This document shows positions 61,611 to 64,000 of a stretch of 64,000 nt of DNA, piece by piece (position 1 is the first letter of the stretch; each line of letters starts with the position of its first letter). Position numbers and translations under genes: made by a program. Origin of the DNA: Bin103 sp002238925 (GTDB taxonomy: Bacteria > Spirochaetota > Spirochaetia > SZUA-6 > Bin103); contig OZ242313.1 of assembly GCA_965208065.1 (NCBI GenBank), positions 3,844,001 to 3,908,000 on the forward strand, read 5' to 3'. The notes below the pieces were generated by a model that saw only the letters and a program-made list of their open reading frames with translations, was not told the DNA's origin and did not search any database.

Positions 61611-62828
61611 TTAAGAAAAATACTCCTGAACGTGCCGTGCGCGGCGGCTCAATACGACGGTGGTAGCCCGGCGCCGCGCTCCACGCTGGTACACCACCTC
61701 GACCCGCTCGCCCGGCTTGTTGTCTTCGAGTGCATTGAACAGGTCGCCGATGGTGTCGGTTGCCACGCCGTCCACCTCGACGATGATGTCGCCGCCGACG
61801 CGGAACACCGAGCGCCCCCAGCGCACCGGCTGATCGCCGCCGCGCAGACCGGCGGCGGCGGCGTTGCCGCCGGCTATCGCCTCGGACACGAGAATGCCGC
61901 GCTCGACCGGCAAATTCAACTGCCGGACGAGACGCGGGAACAACTGCACGGGCCGTATGTCGATCCAGCCGCGCCGTACTTCGCCGTGCCGGATCAGTTC
62001 CGGCAGCACGCGCCGCGCGGTGTCGATCGGCACCGCGAATCCGATCCCGACCGAGCCGCCCGACGGCGAAATGATGGTGGTGTTGATGCCGATCATCTCG
62101 CCGCGCGAGTTGAGCAGCGGGCCGCCGGAGTTGCCGGGATTGACCGAGGCATCGGTCTGGATCATTGCCTGCAGGATGGCGCCGTTGTCGGCCCGCACCG
62201 GCCGTCCGAGCCCCGACACGACGCCGGTGGTCAGGGTGCGGCTGAGGGCGAACGGATTGCCGATCGCCAACACCTTCTGGCCCACCAGCAGATCTTCGGA
62301 GCGTCCGAACGGGATTACGGTGAGGTGCAACCCGCGCGGATCGATTTTCACCACCGCCAGGTCGTTTTCGGGGTCGACGCCGATCACCCTTCCGTCGCGC
62401 TCGTCACCGCCGGCCAGGGTCACGCTCACCTGGCGCGCGCCCCCGACCACGTGGTAGTTGGTTAGGATGTGGCCTTCCCGGTCGATCACGGTACCCGACC
62501 CGGCGCCCGACCCGTACCGCGGTACGGCGTTCAGGAACCAGTGATACTCCGGCGTCAGGGCGGAGATGTTGACCACCCCCTCGTTGCGCTCCTGGTAGAT
62601 CTCGATGTTGTTGGCTTCGTCGCTGGAAAGAGCCGCCGCGCCGGCGCGGAACTGCACCGGCAAGGGCGGCGCCGGCCGTGCGCGGCTGCCACCGTCCGCA
62701 ACGACCGCAGTGAAGCGCTCGGCGCGCGCGCCGGTAAGCGCTTCGGCAATCAGGAATCCGATGCCGGCGCCGGTCACGGCGGCGATACCCGCGCTCACCA
62801 GGAGATGCCGGCCGCGGTACGATCTCAT
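61611..62828 (-). CDS. HtrA/DegP-family serine protease
   Basis: A 405-residue envelope protease. An N-terminal anchor helix (LLVSAGIAAVTGAGIGFLIAEAL) is followed by the trypsin-like domain with the triad His in NYHVVGGA, Asp in ENDLAVVKID and Ser in NPGNSGGPLLNSRGE. One PDZ domain follows (GRSVFRVGGDIIVEVDGVAT). It would degrade or refold damaged envelope proteins. ATG 62828 gives the usual short cytosolic tail; TTG 62840 would add four residues. It lies six bases upstream of uvrB on the same strand. Confidence 0.92.
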   Translation of the reverse strand: MRSYRGRHLLVSAGIAAVTGAGIGFLIAEALTGARAERFTAVVADGGSRARPAPPLPVQFRAGAAALSSDEANNIEIYQERNEGVVNISALTPEYHWFLNAVPRYGSGAGSGTVIDREGHILTNYHVVGGARQVSVTLAGGDERDGRVIGVDPENDLAVVKIDPRGLHLTVIPFGRSEDLLVGQKVLAIGNPFALSRTLTTGVVSGLGRPVRADNGAILQAMIQTDASVNPGNSGGPLLNSRGEMIGINTTIISPSGGSVGIGFAVPIDTARRVLPELIRHGEVRRGWIDIRPVQLFPRLVRQLNLPVERGILVSEAIAGGNAAAAGLRGGDQPVRWGRSVFRVGGDIIVEVDGVATDTIGDLFNALEDNKPGERVEVVYQRGARRRATTVVLSRRARHVQEYFS

Positions 62829-62978
62829 TCCGGCGACCAATGTACCACGACCGGACCCGCCGTGGCGGCCGATTTTGGCGCCTGCCGTGCGCCTGCCGCG
62901 GGCGCTCGATCAGCCGTCGGCCGCCGGTGCGATGCGTGCCCGACGTGCCCGACGTGCACGGGCGTCGACCGCACCGGC

Positions 62979-64000
62979 TCAGTCGTAGTGCCAGTAGATA
63001 TCCACGTCGCCGTAGCGGCGGTATTGCAGCGCCTCGTTGACATGCGCCGCCGCGATCCGGTCGCAGCCGTCCAGGTCGGCGATGGTGCGCGACAGCTTGA
63101 TAACCGAGTGCAGCGCGCGGGAGGAGAGGTGCGCGTGGCGCATGCCGCGTTCGAGACAGCGGATCTCGGTCTCGCCGAGCACGCAGTAGCGCTCCACCTC
63201 GCGCGGCGGCAAGCGCCCGTTCAGTCGCCATGGATGGTCCCGATAGCGCTTCCATTGCCGGCGGTGGGCACCGTGCACCGCCTGCAGGTAGTCGTCCGGA
63301 TGCTCTTCGTTGGGGCCGAGCAGTGCCCCCGGCGGCGGGTCGCTCACCGGGACGCGAATGTCGATGCGGTCCAGCAGCGCGCCACCCAGTCTCTTCCAGT
63401 AGTGCTTGACCTCGGCGGTCGAGCAGATGCACGCGGCATGGCGGCGGCCCAGGTTGCCGCACGGACAGGGGTTGGCCGTGAGCACCAGTTGAAACGCGGA
63501 CGGGAAGTGCGCGGTTCTGCCGGCGCGCACCACGTTCACGAAGCCTGCTTCCAGCGGTTCGCGCAGGCTCTGCAGCAACGGGCGCGAGAACTCCGGGGCC
63601 TCGTCGAGCAGCAGTACCCCGTGGTGGGCGAGCGACACCTCGCCGGGACGCAGCAGGCGGCCGCCGCCGACAATCCCCTCCGCAGACGCACTGTGATGCG
63701 GACTGCGGAACGGCGGCCAGCCCAACAGGCCGGCGTCCACCGGCAGGCTGCCGGCCACCGAGTGGATCTGCGTCACCGCCAGCGCCTCCTGCCGCGGCAG
63801 CGGCGGCAGCAGGCCGACCAGCCGCCGCCCGGCCATGGTCTTGCCACTGCCCGGCGGGCCGAATACCAGCATGTGGTGGCCGCCGGCGGCCGCCACCGCC
63901 AGTGCCCGCTTCAGCACACTCTGACCGCGGATGTCGGTGATCTCTCCCAACTCCGCGCGCCACGGCGACGGCTGTTGGGCGGCGGCGCCCGGGCCGTCGG
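62979..64000 (-). CDS. comM: Mg-chelatase-like AAA+ ATPase of the ComM/YifB family, partial
   Basis: The window holds the C-terminal 340 residues; the N-terminal Lon-like domain lies past the edge, as the frame is open upstream (PSPWRAELGEITDIRGQ). Walker A is FGPPGSGKTMAGRRL, with RSPHHSASAEGIVGG, the Walker B region GVLLLDEAPEFSRPLLQSLREP and PCPCGN...CICS, which binds zinc. The C-terminal part (ARTIADLDG-like SRTIADLDGCDRIAAAHVNEAL) is typical. In other bacteria ComM is a branch-migration helicase used in recombination during transformation. Confidence 0.92.
   Translation of the reverse strand, partial: DGPGAAAQQPSPWRAELGEITDIRGQSVLKRALAVAAAGGHHMLVFGPPGSGKTMAGRRLVGLLPPLPRQEALAVTQIHSVAGSLPVDAGLLGWPPFRSPHHSASAEGIVGGGRLLRPGEVSLAHHGVLLLDEAPEFSRPLLQSLREPLEAGFVNVVRAGRTAHFPSAFQLVLTANPCPCGNLGRRHAACICSTAEVKHYWKRLGGALLDRIDIRVPVSDPPPGALLGPNEEHPDDYLQAVHGAHRRQWKRYRDHPWRLNGRLPPREVERYCVLGETEIRCLERGMRHAHLSSRALHSVIKLSRTIADLDGCDRIAAAHVNEALQYRRYGDVDIYWHYD

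Overview
Organism. This is high-GC bacterial chromosome, estimated by eye at close to 70% G+C over most of the window. The gene content points to a spirochaete. The run murG - cvpA - delta'-like gene - cytosolic PAS kinase - NtrC-type regulator matches, from memory, the order around Hk2/Rrp2 in Borrelia and AtoS/AtoC in Treponema. The orphan groES and the ABC binding proteins with acidic mature N-termini also fit. The rich supply of sugar and peptide ABC transporters, sulfatases, phytanoyl-CoA-dioxygenase-like proteins and an inositol-pathway enzyme suggests a free-living or host-associated heterotroph rather than a reduced pathogen. The genus cannot be told from the sequence.

Layout. 1-5.4 kb: a sugar-type ABC binding protein, a decayed second copy of it, and a lower-GC MalEFG-like transporter on the minus strand. 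5.6-8.2 kb: a gutted phytanoyl-CoA dioxygenase gene, a fatty acid desaturase, and the frameshifted remains of a type ISP-like restriction enzyme or helicase. 8.3-16.5 kb: sulfatase, a dipeptide-type ABC transporter, a dioxygenase-like gene and a Gfo/Idh/MocA dehydrogenase. 16.5-21.6 kb: a minus-strand catabolic operon (dioxygenase, iolD, transaldolase-like, sulfatase) just downstream of tRNA-Val(TAC). 21.8-28.2 kb: MscS channel, ammonium transporter, and pstC-pstA-pstB-phoU without pstS. 28.3-34.1 kb: a lone ABC ATPase, a UvrD-type helicase and ppdK.

34.1-37.5 kb is an AT-richer island bracketed by two direct copies of the ppdK 3' end. It carries an omptin-like outer-membrane protease, a lipoprotein, and an astacin-type metalloprotease lipoprotein with one frameshift. 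37.6-40.8 kb: histidine phosphatase, an RpoS-like sigma factor behind a textbook sigma-54 promoter, a SEC-C protein and groES. 40.8-43.3 kb: a DinG helicase fused to a JAB domain. 43.5-49.5 kb: a lysine riboswitch followed by asd-lysC-lysA-dapF-aminotransferase. 49.5-64 kb: J-protein, WecA-like transferase, the Rrp2/Hk2-like two-component pair, delta'-like gene, cvpA, murG, an exported protein, DUF445, an SH3 lipoprotein, uvrB, an HtrA protease and a truncated comM.

How it fits together. Two observations stand out. First, the sigma-54 promoter in front of an RpoS-like gene, in the same window as an Rrp2/Hk2-like pair, suggests that the Rrp2-RpoN-RpoS cascade known from Borrelia exists outside the Lyme spirochaetes. 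Second, the protease island has the shape of an insertion that brought its own ppdK 3' end and displaced the old one, which then decayed. The lysine riboswitch operon is a clear, complete regulatory unit. Several genes here are disabled by internal in-frame deletions or single frameshifts.
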